42,989 nt of DNA from a virus, in IMG/VR virus record IMGVR_UViG_3300042520_002405, positions 1 to 42,989 of that record. The stretch is one strand, 5' to 3'. Position numbers and translations under genes: made by a program. The first letter of the stretch is position 1. The number at the start of each line of letters is the position of its first letter. Shown in pieces: positions 1 to 7,371 of the stretch. The notes under the pieces are model-generated. The model was not told the origin of the DNA, did no database searches, and saw only the letters and a list, made by a program, of their open reading frames with translations.

Positions 1-1
1 G

Positions 2-853
2 CATAATAAGCTGACTGAACGGTTTGACTTTCTGATGGGTCATAACCGTGCAGCCACTATTGGTGCAGTTAACGCCACTAATGCTCACCCTTTCCATCAT
101 GGCTCAATTACTGGTTGTCATAATGGGACTATTAGCGGAGGGCTACTTGTTCTGCCAACAGGAGAAGCTATCTCTGGTCATACTGATTCTGAAAAGCTAA
201 TTTTTGCGTTAAGCAAAGGTTGGTCTATCAAGAAGATCATGGACACTGTTACTGGTGCAGCGGCAATGACTTGGTGGGATTCTGAAAAGAAAACCTTCAA
301 TATTTACCGCAATAAAGAACGATCGTTATTCTTGACTCACAATGACACTAAAACAGTCTATGCTTATGCTAGTGAAGAGTGGATTCTACGAGTAGCTCTT
401 GTAAAAGGTAAACTCGGTGAACTTGTTAAAAACATTAAAGAGTTTCCAGTAAACGAGCATGTAGAGATTGTTTTAGGTGACAACAAAATCGAGGAGGTAA
501 AAGTAAACTCCGTAGCCCCTTTAGTAGTGAAGCCTACCAACAGTTCTTATGGGGATCGGAGTACGGGCGTTGTAACTACCTTTGCTAACAAGCATGTCAA
601 GTTGTTAAACCATAAAAAGCCTAACTGGGCTAGCGAGGTTAACAAATCAAAAGAACCCTTTCGTCCAGCCTCCGGTTGGTTGGATCGATCATACATCACT
701 AAAGAGGAGTTTGACAAAGATGCTCGAGACGGTTGTGCTATGTGCCAAACAGACTTGGAATACGAAGATCATGTAGAAGGATTTGTAAAGTGGATGGATA
801 GAGAAACACCTATCTGCCTTGCATGTTCTAAAGAATGGAAACACGCTTCCTAA
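2..853 (+). CDS. Class II (Ntn-type) glutamine amidotransferase, 5'-partial, with C-terminal zinc-ribbon-like Cys pairs
   Basis: The reading frame is already open at base 2, so the true start and the catalytic N-terminal Cys expected of this family lie outside the window. The first in-frame ATG is at 35. Visible family motifs are GHNRAATIG, then NAHPF and CHNGTISGG, matching the GH(T/N)R-A-T-G / NAHP / HNG signature of GlmS/PurF-type glutaminase domains, which release ammonia from glutamine. The C-terminus has two Cys pairs, CAMC and CLAC, about 25 residues apart, which look like a zinc ribbon. It is first in a run of closely spaced genes with two amidoligases and an ATP-grasp ligase, and most likely feeds them ammonia or acts as an amide transferase. 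I infer this role from neighbours. The family call is firm; the substrate is unknown. Confidence 0.85.
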   Translation, partial: HNKLTERFDFLMGHNRAATIGAVNATNAHPFHHGSITGCHNGTISGGLLVLPTGEAISGHTDSEKLIFALSKGWSIKKIMDTVTGAAAMTWWDSEKKTFNIYRNKERSLFLTHNDTKTVYAYASEEWILRVALVKGKLGELVKNIKEFPVNEHVEIVLGDNKIEEVKVNSVAPLVVKPTNSSYGDRSTGVVTTFANKHVKLLNHKKPNWASEVNKSKEPFRPASGWLDRSYITKEEFDKDARDGCAMCQTDLEYEDHVEGFVKWMDRETPICLACSKEWKHAS

Positions 854-870
854 CTAGAAGGACTTAGGAA

Positions 871-1713
871 ATGACTATCATCAATAACGTAGAATTCCTT
901 ATTGGCTGTGACCCTGAAGTATTTGTTACTAATGCTAAAGGTGAGTTTGTTAGCGCTCACGGGATGATTCCTGGAACAAAAACAGAACCACTAAAAGTAC
1001 GTAACGGTATGGTTCAGGTAGATGGTATGGCTCTCGAGTTCGGTATCGATCCTGCCACTAATAAAAGGGACTTCATTTATCGTATTAATGATGTGCTAAC
1101 TCAACTAAAAGAAATGCTGCCAGAGGGTCACAGTCTGTCAGTTTCGTCTATTGCTAAGTTCTCCCCAGAGATCATGGCTGCTCAACCTGAAGAAGCTCTT
1201 GAGCTAGGTTGTGATCCTGACTACAACGCTTATACTCTAGACAAGAATCCTCGTCCTAGACTGCCTGATCCTAACATCCGATCAGCAGGTGGTCATGTGC
1301 ATATCGGTTGGGCTGCTGGGCTACCTACTCGAGACCCCAAGCATATCGAGGCTTGTGCTGCTTTAGCCGCGGAAATGGACTACTACATGGGTGCAGCTTC
1401 TCTTGCTTGGGATAAAGATGCTCTTCGTCGTTCTATCTACGGGGCAGCAGGTGCTTTCCGTCCCAAGCCTTATGGTATGGAGTATCGTTCTGGTTCGAAT
1501 CAATGGTTGAAGTCTGACGAGTTAATTGGTTTTGTATATGATACTACTATTCAAGCAATTACAAGCTTGATGGATAAGAAGCAGAGGAAGAGTGCTAATA
1601 ACCAAACCTTCTTCAAAGGAGCTATTAATATCCCTTCACAAGAGATTATTAATAGTAACTGGGCTTATCTTGGTGAAGCTATCTTTAACAACCTAAAGGC
1701 ACAATATGTTTAA
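871..1713 (+). CDS. phiEco32-like COOH-NH2 ligase (glutamine-synthetase-fold amidoligase, type 2)
   Basis: This 280-residue protein starts at an ATG preceded by AGGACTTAGGAA. It resembles the COOH-NH2 ligase type 2 family known from phage phiEco32, a glutamine-synthetase-fold family thought to form amide bonds between a carboxylate and an amine using ATP. Supporting motifs are GCDPEVFV at residues 12-19 (acidic metal-binding strand), GGHVHIGW at 140-147, and EYRSGSNQWL from 204, which carries the conserved arginine. There is no signal peptide, so it acts in the cytoplasm. It starts 17 bases after the amidotransferase and overlaps the next gene by 8 bases, so translation is probably coupled. 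The substrates cannot be read from the sequence. Confidence 0.88.
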   Translation: MTIINNVEFLIGCDPEVFVTNAKGEFVSAHGMIPGTKTEPLKVRNGMVQVDGMALEFGIDPATNKRDFIYRINDVLTQLKEMLPEGHSLSVSSIAKFSPEIMAAQPEEALELGCDPDYNAYTLDKNPRPRLPDPNIRSAGGHVHIGWAAGLPTRDPKHIEACAALAAEMDYYMGAASLAWDKDALRRSIYGAAGAFRPKPYGMEYRSGSNQWLKSDELIGFVYDTTIQAITSLMDKKQRKSANNQTFFKGAINIPSQEIINSNWAYLGEAIFNNLKAQYV

Positions 1714-2311
1714 TAACGATGCAAGCTATGCAAGATCAAGGCTTAACTCTAGTTACATGAAAGGTAAAGAAAAAGGCTTCTATAAGATTGTTGATATCTA
1801 CTCTAAGACTAATGACTTAGATAAGGCTACAATCATTGCTTTTGATGAAGACCGAAACGAAGTTAAGTTGCACATTAAAGACCTAGACTTCTCGATTGGA
1901 AAGCTAGGTTATGTTAATGACGCTTACTCGGGAACAGCTATGTTTATTAGTCGTCTTCCGATTCGCCGAGACTTTCGTCAAGGGTTACGCTCTTCTCAGT
2001 TGTCTCATGTTCGTAATGGGTCTTACAACAACCTCTCTGAAAACTGGCTAGAAAGTAATGCAAAAAGTGTCAACAAGTGTCTGAGGAACAGATACCAAAG
2101 CTTTAACACTGTTATTGAGCTAGCTGAGGAATGTAATGGTGACATTGCTTTTAGCAAGAACTTTGCTCTAAGTAGTAAGTACAAGTTACTCTATAAAGGG
2201 TTTACTGTTGGTGATCTAACAAAAAACGATAAGTTTAAACTGTACACTGCGTTTAACTTTATCGAAGAAGAGTTCACAAAAGAGGTCGGCAATGACAAAC
2301 TTTCTCGCTAA
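1706..2311 (+). CDS. Uncharacterised protein inside the amidoligase cassette
   Basis: This 201-residue protein belongs to no family I can name with confidence. It starts 8 bases before the end of the COOH-NH2 ligase gene and overlaps the downstream amidoligase by 20 bases, so it is translationally embedded in the cassette. The sequence is soluble-looking and basic, with no membrane segment. A central motif, GYVNDAYSGTAMFISRLPIRRDFRQGL, spans about residues 70-97 (shown only for location; key elements are the SRLPIRR and RQGL pieces). I have an impression that similar SR-P-R-RQGL proteins sit beside phage amidoligases elsewhere. It could be an accessory factor, a carrier or the modified target. 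Confidence 0.7.
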   Translation: MFNNDASYARSRLNSSYMKGKEKGFYKIVDIYSKTNDLDKATIIAFDEDRNEVKLHIKDLDFSIGKLGYVNDAYSGTAMFISRLPIRRDFRQGLRSSQLSHVRNGSYNNLSENWLESNAKSVNKCLRNRYQSFNTVIELAEECNGDIAFSKNFALSSKYKLLYKGFTVGDLTKNDKFKLYTAFNFIEEEFTKEVGNDKLSR

Positions 2312-3119
2312 AAAAGTATACGAAGTATTCGGTCATTCTATTAAAGAAGGTGATCTTGGTATCGAGGTTGAAGTAGAGTCAAATCAAAAGTTACCTACTC
2401 AAATTCCAGATAGTTACTGGAAAGTACTGAACGATGGTTCTTTACGTGGTGAAGCCAAAGAGTATGTCTTTTCTAAGCCTCTAGCTAAAGAAGTAGCTTT
2501 TGCAGAAGTCAGAAATCTTTACTTGTATCTAGATGGTAAAGTTAACGACTCTATGCGAGCAGGTGTTCACGTACATGTCAACTGCCAACGACTTACTGTC
2601 AAGCAGTTGTTCACTGTAATGGCGGCTTACTACTGTTTAGAGAATCTGCTAACAGAAGATGCCGGAGAAGAACGACAAGGTAACTTGTTCTGTTTGCGAT
2701 TGTCAGATGCAGACTATGTTAATACAGGTATTATGGGTTGTCTTACGCATCGAGACTTCCTAGCCGATGGTGGTATTTTTTCTAACGAGAATTTGCGCTA
2801 TGGTGCAATGAATCTTGTTAGCGTCTCTAAGTTTGGTTCTCTTGAGTTCCGAGCTTTACGTACTCCACAAACAGCAGACAAGATTATTGAGTGGGCTGAT
2901 CTCTTTTTGACCTTAAAGGAGAATACAGTAAAAGAGTTTTCTAGTCCTGTAGAGTTGTTAAACAGTATGTCTGCAAACGGTGGAGCAGAGGTAGTGAGAA
3001 AACTGCTAGGTGCTCATGCTGAAAAACAAATCAGCAAACCTAACTTCGAAGAATCCTTGTATGAGGGTATTCGTCAAATCCAACACTGGGTATTTCTAAA
3101 TAACTGGGAGACTAAATAA
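2292..3119 (+). CDS. Second amidoligase (putative amidoligase family, glutamine-synthetase fold)
   Basis: This 275-residue protein matches the pattern of the putative amidoligase enzyme family (Amidoligase_2 type). The acidic strand GIEVEVES has Glu at 25, 27 and 29, GVHVHVN lies at 91-97, and LEFRALRTP starts at 184 with Arg187 and Arg190. These are the usual metal- and nucleotide-binding elements of the glutamine-synthetase fold. It starts within the preceding gene after a GAGG ribosome-binding site and ends one base before the ATP-grasp gene. Having two different amidoligases in one operon suggests two sequential amide-forming steps. Family assignment rests on motifs; substrates are unknown. 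Confidence 0.85.
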   Translation: MTNFLAKKVYEVFGHSIKEGDLGIEVEVESNQKLPTQIPDSYWKVLNDGSLRGEAKEYVFSKPLAKEVAFAEVRNLYLYLDGKVNDSMRAGVHVHVNCQRLTVKQLFTVMAAYYCLENLLTEDAGEERQGNLFCLRLSDADYVNTGIMGCLTHRDFLADGGIFSNENLRYGAMNLVSVSKFGSLEFRALRTPQTADKIIEWADLFLTLKENTVKEFSSPVELLNSMSANGGAEVVRKLLGAHAEKQISKPNFEESLYEGIRQIQHWVFLNNWETK

Positions 3120-3120
3120 C

Positions 3121-3918
3121 ATGGCTACTGAAAACTTCGTTTATCCCTATCGTCAAGGGTCTAACAGCGCTATTGCTCTTGCTCAAGGTATTCAAGGCAA
3201 GGTTATTCGTTTGGAGAACTCTAAGTTCAAACCCTCCACTAGAAAAACAGTAGTTAACTGGGGTTCTACAACTATGGAGCCAGATATCCTGCGGCTGACT
3301 AAAGTTATCAACCCACCTAGTTTAGTTAACCGTGCTAGCAACAAGAAGAACTTCTTTGAGTTGGCTAAAGAAGCTGGTGAAGCTGGTCCTAATGTTCCTG
3401 AATTTACATTTAGTAAAGAACAAGCTCGACAATGGCTAACAGAAGATAAGCCTAAGAAACTGTTTGCTCGTACAGTACTAGCAGGGCACTCTGGTGAAGG
3501 TATTGTAAAAGTAAACACAGTAGAAGATTTAGCGCCTATTGCTGAAGGCACTATGTTTGTTGTTTACGTTCCAAAGAAACGTGAGTTTCGTTTCCACGTA
3601 GATCGTAAAGCAGGTGTATTCTGCATTCAAGAAAAGCTGAAAAAGAAAGATGTACCTAATGAGGAAGTGGACTACCAAATCCGAAATCATGCAAATGGTT
3701 TCATCTTTGCTAAACAAGACATTGATGTTCCAGAGGGTTGCAAAGAGCAAGCAGTAAAGGCGCTAGCTGTAACTGGTCTTGACTTTGGTGCAGTCGATGT
3801 TATCTACAATGAAAGGCAAGCAACAGCTTATGCTCTAGAGCTAAACACTGCCCCAGGGCTAGAAGGCTCTACTATCGAAGACTATGTAGCAATGTTTGAC
3901 AGGCTGAAGAATGATTAA
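3121..3918 (+). CDS. ATP-grasp ligase
   Basis: This 265-residue protein has the layout of a short ATP-grasp enzyme, which joins a carboxylate to an amine or thiol through an acyl-phosphate. A flexible Gly-rich loop, AGHSGEG, lies at 121-127 after a substrate-binding region. A middle strand has REFRFHV and CIQEKLKKK. The C-terminal signature is GAVDVIYN followed by ELNTAPGL, with Glu240 and Asn242 as the expected Mg/ATP ligands. The start is one base after the preceding stop, and the end overlaps the next gene by 8 bases. With two amidoligases and an amidotransferase it forms a complete-looking amide or peptide synthesis set, as seen in phiEco32-type phages. The product is not predictable here. 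Confidence 0.87.
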   Translation: MATENFVYPYRQGSNSAIALAQGIQGKVIRLENSKFKPSTRKTVVNWGSTTMEPDILRLTKVINPPSLVNRASNKKNFFELAKEAGEAGPNVPEFTFSKEQARQWLTEDKPKKLFARTVLAGHSGEGIVKVNTVEDLAPIAEGTMFVVYVPKKREFRFHVDRKAGVFCIQEKLKKKDVPNEEVDYQIRNHANGFIFAKQDIDVPEGCKEQAVKALAVTGLDFGAVDVIYNERQATAYALELNTAPGLEGSTIEDYVAMFDRLKND

Positions 3919-4756
3919 TTTCCGGAAAGTATCCAAAGTACTCTACCAGATTCAAAAGGTGTTTGAGCCTGATTATCTAGGATGGAGCTATGAATCTTCA
4001 GAGTTTTGGCTAAAAGTCAGGGCAGACTGGAGAACTCACTACTCAGAAGAAAACAGAAATCTGCTTGCACAAACAATGCTGCATGATTTCAACCTTTACT
4101 TTGCAGGAGGACCAGAACCAAAAGACTTCGGTACTGATTACAAAGAAGATCTTTCTATTTTCAAGTTAGACTTTCTGAGGGTGCTAGAAGAGTATTCTTT
4201 CAAGAACTTTGAAAGGAATCGCTTCTTTAGCTTCAACAGAAAGTTAGTAATCACTGAAAGGATGAACGATCAGTATCTTGCAGCTATCTTCCGAGATCTC
4301 CACTTTGCAGACAAGAAAAGAAAGGTATCTAAAGAAGATCTAGTGCTTATGTTAGAGACTTACTGTTATTGTTTCGAGTATGTTGTTGAACGGTTTAATA
4401 AGCCAGAAGTACATACAGAGAAACTAGTAGCACTAGGGTTACCTGTAGAAGCACCTGCGTTAAGAGAACTTGTACTAAACTGTGAAAGCTTAGGTGAGTT
4501 GTTTCAATGGGGGCTAACTGACTTTCCTTTCAGTTACTGGGCTGAAGACTTCCTAGATCACCCAGTTTACTTCAAGAATAAAGTCTATGGTTATCTTAAT
4601 AGGTTGCATCCTGAGTTGCAGCTTAAAGTAGACAACATGAAAAAAGGAGAAATTAGACTTCAAAAGACAGCTGCAACCTTAGGTGACTGGATACTTGCAG
4701 AACCTGTAGAAGCAGCAGCAGTACGCTATAATAACCTAACACTTAATAATTTTTAA
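3911..4756 (+). CDS. Uncharacterised protein, last gene of the amidoligase cassette
   Basis: This 281-residue protein is not recognised. It overlaps the ATP-grasp gene by 8 bases and is followed after 6 bases by a strong terminator, so it closes the operon. It is rich in aromatic and charged residues (many F, Y, W, E, K), looks largely alpha-helical, and has no membrane span or Cys cluster. The position argues that it works with the ligases, for example as an acceptor, a fourth enzyme or a binding partner. Nothing in the sequence decides between these. Confidence 0.7.
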   Translation: MINFRKVSKVLYQIQKVFEPDYLGWSYESSEFWLKVRADWRTHYSEENRNLLAQTMLHDFNLYFAGGPEPKDFGTDYKEDLSIFKLDFLRVLEEYSFKNFERNRFFSFNRKLVITERMNDQYLAAIFRDLHFADKKRKVSKEDLVLMLETYCYCFEYVVERFNKPEVHTEKLVALGLPVEAPALRELVLNCESLGELFQWGLTDFPFSYWAEDFLDHPVYFKNKVYGYLNRLHPELQLKVDNMKKGEIRLQKTAATLGDWILAEPVEAAAVRYNNLTLNNF

Positions 4757-4762
4757 TAAGAA

Positions 4763-4815
4763 AGCCCCTGTCAGCATTGCGCTGGCGGGGGCTATCCACT
4801 TTTCTTTTTTTTTTG
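4763..4815 (+). terminator. Rho-independent terminator, probably bidirectional, between converging operons
   Basis: The arms at 4763-4775 and 4781-4793 pair over 13 positions (11 Watson-Crick, two G-U in the plus-strand RNA) around the loop ATTGC. A T-rich tail with a run of ten Ts follows. This ends the amidoligase operon. On the minus strand the stem is followed by TTCTTATT, so it may also stop lysis-operon transcripts, although there the two wobble pairs become A-C mismatches. Confidence 0.85.
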
Positions 4816-5064
4816 TTAGTCTATCTTGCTAAAAAAGTAATCATGAAGTTCTTTACGAAGATCCTTCATTTCTTGTTTTAACTCAGCTACTGCTTTACGA
4901 TCTTCTTCTCTACGTTGATCTCTATTTTTGATTTCTAATTGTAGCAACTCAATTTTACGATTGTTAGTTAAAACTGTTCGAACTAACCAAGTAATAGAAG
5001 CAAAGACAGTAGCTATTGCTCCTGCGATAATTTTGTCAACCCACTGGTCCATAGCATCCTGCAT
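4816..5064 (-). CDS. Small membrane protein with coiled coil (possible second holin or XhlA-like lysis accessory)
   Basis: This 82-residue protein has one hydrophobic segment at about residues 12-31 and then a strongly charged heptad-rich C-terminal half, including REEDRKAVAELKQEMKDL, typical of a coiled coil. It is the last gene of the lysis block and overlaps Rz1 by 29 bases. I chose the ATG at 5064, with AGGA four bases upstream, over an in-frame TTG at 5067. Architecture and position resemble XhlA-type holin-associated proteins. No specific family is certain. Confidence 0.7.
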   Translation of the reverse strand: MQDAMDQWVDKIIAGAIATVFASITWLVRTVLTNNRKIELLQLEIKNRDQRREEDRKAVAELKQEMKDLRKELHDYFFSKID

Positions 5065-5257
5065 CAAATCCTATAATTACATCTTCACCAGCAAGGATAG
5101 TTTGTTGACCACCGTCAATCAGAAGAGCGTCATTTAATCGGTCTATCTTGGGTGACAAACCGTCACATAGCCCTTTCTCATTTACTCCTAGATTTCTGCC
5201 TAGCCCGCAACCTGTCAAGAGCATCGTTAACAGAACGGTTATCACTAGTGGCTTCAT
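5036..5257 (-). CDS. Rz1: Outer-membrane spanin lipoprotein (Rz1-like)
   Basis: This 73-residue protein opens with a lipoprotein signal peptide ending in the lipobox LLTGC, so Cys17 would be lipidated and the mature protein of about 57 residues anchored in the outer membrane. A good ribosome-binding site (AGGAGAAGGATCG) precedes the ATG at 5257. It overlaps the Rz-like gene in another frame over 5178-5257. It would pair with Rz to fuse inner and outer membranes at the last step of lysis. The mature part is not Pro-rich like lambda Rz1; instead it has two Cys and a Gly/Asp-rich tail. A lipoprotein overlapping a single-TM coiled-coil protein behind an endolysin is good support. Confidence 0.85.
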   Translation of the reverse strand: MKPLVITVLLTMLLTGCGLGRNLGVNEKGLCDGLSPKIDRLNDALLIDGGQQTILAGEDVIIGFDAGCYGPVG

Positions 5258-5423
5258 CGATCCTTCTCCTAGTTTGAATGTAAGTTTCTTGTTGTTGTAT
5301 GATTACCTCTTGCTCTTTAGCTTTAAAACCTTTGTTGTACAAGTAATAGCTTGCTACACTTGCTAGGCTAAGAAGAAGAATAACCGCTCCTATCATAAGT
5401 TTATTTGTTATTAAGCTCATCAT
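5178..5423 (-). CDS. Rz: Inner-membrane spanin (Rz-like)
   Basis: This 81-residue protein has an N-terminal transmembrane segment at about residues 9-28 followed by a charged helical periplasmic domain containing QEVIIQQQETYIQTRRRIDE and RSVNDALDRLRARQ. This is the inner-membrane spanin architecture (type II signal anchor plus coiled coil). The gene starts inside the end of the holin-like gene (23-base overlap) and its 3' end holds the start of Rz1. Two ATGs are adjacent; the first, at 5423, is used here. It would span the periplasm together with Rz1. Confidence 0.85.
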   Translation of the reverse strand: MMSLITNKLMIGAVILLLSLASVASYYLYNKGFKAKEQEVIIQQQETYIQTRRRIDEATSDNRSVNDALDRLRARQKSRSK

Positions 5424-5610
5424 CTGTGTATTCTCTCTTTCTTGATACTAGGTTAGTTTGTTTACCTGCCCAATCCATACCAAAGGCCGCTCCAACAAAA
5501 AGCATGAAGGGCCAAGCGATAACTTCTAGAGCTTCTACACGACCGTATAGTCCCAAGTAACAAAGATAAAAGATGATTGCTATAGCCGCTTCACGCTTGT
5601 AAGTTTTCAT
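5401..5610 (-). CDS. Probable holin (two transmembrane segments)
   Basis: This 69-residue protein has two hydrophobic segments, about residues 8-24 and 28-48, a basic N-terminus (MKTYKREA) and a charged C-terminal tail. This is the size and shape of a class II holin. It starts on the stop codon of the endolysin gene (TAATG overlap) and runs into Rz, placing it where a holin is expected. The endolysin has no signal peptide, so a membrane pore is needed for export. No sequence family is recognised; the call rests on topology and neighbours. Confidence 0.75.
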   Translation of the reverse strand: MKTYKREAAIAIIFYLCYLGLYGRVEALEVIAWPFMLFVGAAFGMDWAGKQTNLVSRKREYTDDELNNK

Positions 5611-6032
5611 TACACTACTAGCTCGAAATGGGGACTATCTGTTTCGCCTTTTTCACGAGGACGACCATCTTGGTCCCAGTCAGCACCCCAACGAATCGGA
5701 GTACCAAGTTCTTTTGAAGCTTGAAACATTGCATCAGCAATAGCTTCAAACTTTGATAAATCATTCCAGTCAAGAGGATACGGAGCAATATCTACTGCAT
5801 GACCCCAACCATCTGCTTGAACAAAATGTCTTGATTTTAGTGTCCAAGTAACTACTTGGCCTGGTTTAGTACGACCTTGAGCATAAAGCTCTGCTTGACG
5901 TTCAGGAGTACGTAACCCTTCTAATACCATAAAGTCTTGAGAGGATAGCTCAATAGCCTTTTCAATAACTCGCACTAAGTTAGGATGAACACCCTTTAAC
6001 TTGTCTTTAGATTTGTTGCCTAGTTGATACAT
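5610..6032 (-). CDS. Endolysin, M15/VanY-type peptidase (L-Ala-D-Glu or D-Ala carboxypeptidase-like)
   Basis: This 140-residue single-domain enzyme of the zinc peptidase M15 family cuts peptidoglycan stem peptides. Likely metal ligands are His69 (SRHF), Asp81 (GHAVDIAP) and His135 (SPHFEL). The upstream strand FMVLEGLRTPERQAELY is typical of phage members such as the T5 endolysin. The spacing between His69 and Asp81 is longer than the usual SxHxxGxAxD, suggesting a short insertion (VQADG). No signal peptide or cell-wall-binding domain is seen, fitting a holin-dependent globular endolysin of a Gram-negative phage. The size matches the family. Confidence 0.9.
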   Translation of the reverse strand: MYQLGNKSKDKLKGVHPNLVRVIEKAIELSSQDFMVLEGLRTPERQAELYAQGRTKPGQVVTWTLKSRHFVQADGWGHAVDIAPYPLDWNDLSKFEAIADAMFQASKELGTPIRWGADWDQDGRPREKGETDSPHFELVV

Positions 6033-6053
6033 TATGTTTCCTTATTACAAAAG

Positions 6054-6833
6054 TTATATAGCAATATCGTAAAGTACAAAACCTTTAGTATCTTGGCCAT
6101 CTGCGGCAAAGTTATCCCAATTGTTAAAAAGTGTTGTACTTTGTCCACCAGCTGAGGAAAACAAAGGCTGATATTTTGTTTGGATAGTTGTAAGACCTGT
6201 TCTTAGCACTCCTACAACTCCAGAGTATCCTCTTTTAGTAGTTCCATTGTATTGCGAGTCTATTCTTCTGATTCGATTACCACTTAATGCAAACCAGCTA
6301 GACTGCTCAATAGTTACATTGCCTATAGGTTTTTGAATTCGAATAGCAGACCAATTTGTAGACCAAGTCAATTGTCCTGAAGCGTTATATACAGCCGCGC
6401 CATAATTACTAGTTCCAATTCCTAAAGAACTTACAGGTTTTAAAACAGCAATTTGCAAAGTAGGTTGGGTTCTACTAGTAAAGACTCTTTTTTCAGAAGA
6501 ATAATAAAACGCAAAACCGTTAACAGGAATAGAAAAAGCTAAAATAGCTGACTGTGCTGAAGGGTCATTAGTAAAAAAAGAAGCTAAGTCATGCCAGTAA
6601 GCACCTGGGGGAGATCCAAAACTTGCAAGTGGAAATGCAGTAAATTCAGCAGAGAGATAAGCTAATCTTAAAGGATTCGCTGGATCCCAAGGAAAGTAAC
6701 CTGATTGATCAGAATAAGTAAAAAATTTACCAACTCCTGTTGAGGTAATTATCCTTTCAAGAGCAAAAACTGGTAAGTTAGAATCTACAATTTTTTTATT
6801 AAGAGCATCATATGCTTCAAAACCGTATGACAT
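6054..6833 (-). CDS. Putative minor virion/tail-tip protein with MSYG N-terminus
   Basis: This 259-residue protein is of unknown function. Its N-terminus (MSYGFEAYDA) resembles that of the neighbouring 101-residue protein (MSYGIVIPS), with which it overlaps by one base (TAATG). It is rich in Ser, Thr, Tyr, Phe and short beta-like stretches and has no membrane segment. It lies between the tip fibres and the lysis genes, the usual place for fibre or host-contact accessories. A tail-tip decoration is inferred. Confidence 0.7.
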   Translation of the reverse strand: MSYGFEAYDALNKKIVDSNLPVFALERIITSTGVGKFFTYSDQSGYFPWDPANPLRLAYLSAEFTAFPLASFGSPPGAYWHDLASFFTNDPSAQSAILAFSIPVNGFAFYYSSEKRVFTSRTQPTLQIAVLKPVSSLGIGTSNYGAAVYNASGQLTWSTNWSAIRIQKPIGNVTIEQSSWFALSGNRIRRIDSQYNGTTKRGYSGVVGVLRTGLTTIQTKYQPLFSSAGGQSTTLFNNWDNFAADGQDTKGFVLYDIAI

Positions 6834-7138
6834 TAAACCTCGCTTTCAAAGAACAATATATCAAAGTTTCTTGACCAAGTAGTATCCGTAACCGTACCTG
6901 CTCCTCCTACTGACCAAGTAATAATTTTTGTTGTATTGTTCCAAACTAGTTTTTGTACTGCTAAAGCAAACACATTTGTTTTTGCGTAAAAAAATCCTTT
7001 TGTTGAATCAAAATTCGGAACACTAGCACTACCATTATGCGTTCTAACTTCTACAAGACTAACTAGTCTTGCGGATCTAAAGTCAGCAGGAGTAGCGGTT
7101 GAGCTAGTAATGCTAGGTATAACGATTCCATAACTCAT
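6833..7138 (-). CDS. Small putative virion protein with MSYG N-terminus
   Basis: This 101-residue protein starts MSYGIVIPS, similar to the following gene's product. Its remainder is beta-rich (VQKLVWNNTTKIITWSVG) and ends in FFESEV. It sits among tail-tip and fibre genes, so it is probably a small structural or assembly protein. There is no family assignment. Confidence 0.65.
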   Translation of the reverse strand: MSYGIVIPSITSSTATPADFRSARLVSLVEVRTHNGSASVPNFDSTKGFFYAKTNVFALAVQKLVWNNTTKIITWSVGGAGTVTDTTWSRNFDILFFESEV

Positions 7139-7141
7139 TTT

Positions 7142-7360
7142 TTATAGTAAACCAAAAGTTAAGTTATGAGGTAGATAGCCTTTACAGGTTGGACAAAAAC
7201 ACAAAGGTCTCTGATGTTGTTCTGATAAGGACTTATCTAGCCAAAGTTGACCAGTCATCCAATCAGAAGGTACTACTCCATCATTCTTTTCAGTAATTAC
7301 TTCATAATTGCAAATTTCACAATTAATTTTAGTTGTATTTTCAATAATTTTAATTGGCAT
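7142..7360 (-). CDS. Small zinc-finger-like protein
   Basis: This 72-residue protein has two Cys pairs, CEIC near the N-terminus and CPTC near the C-terminus (with an extra Cys before it, LCFC), spaced as in a zinc ribbon. Between them is a Trp-containing segment. It lies between tip fibre and minor virion genes. It may be a metal-stabilised structural or regulatory protein; function unknown. Confidence 0.65.
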   Translation of the reverse strand: MPIKIIENTTKINCEICNYEVITEKNDGVVPSDWMTGQLWLDKSLSEQHQRPLCFCPTCKGYLPHNLTFGLL

Positions 7361-7371
7361 AATATATCCTC

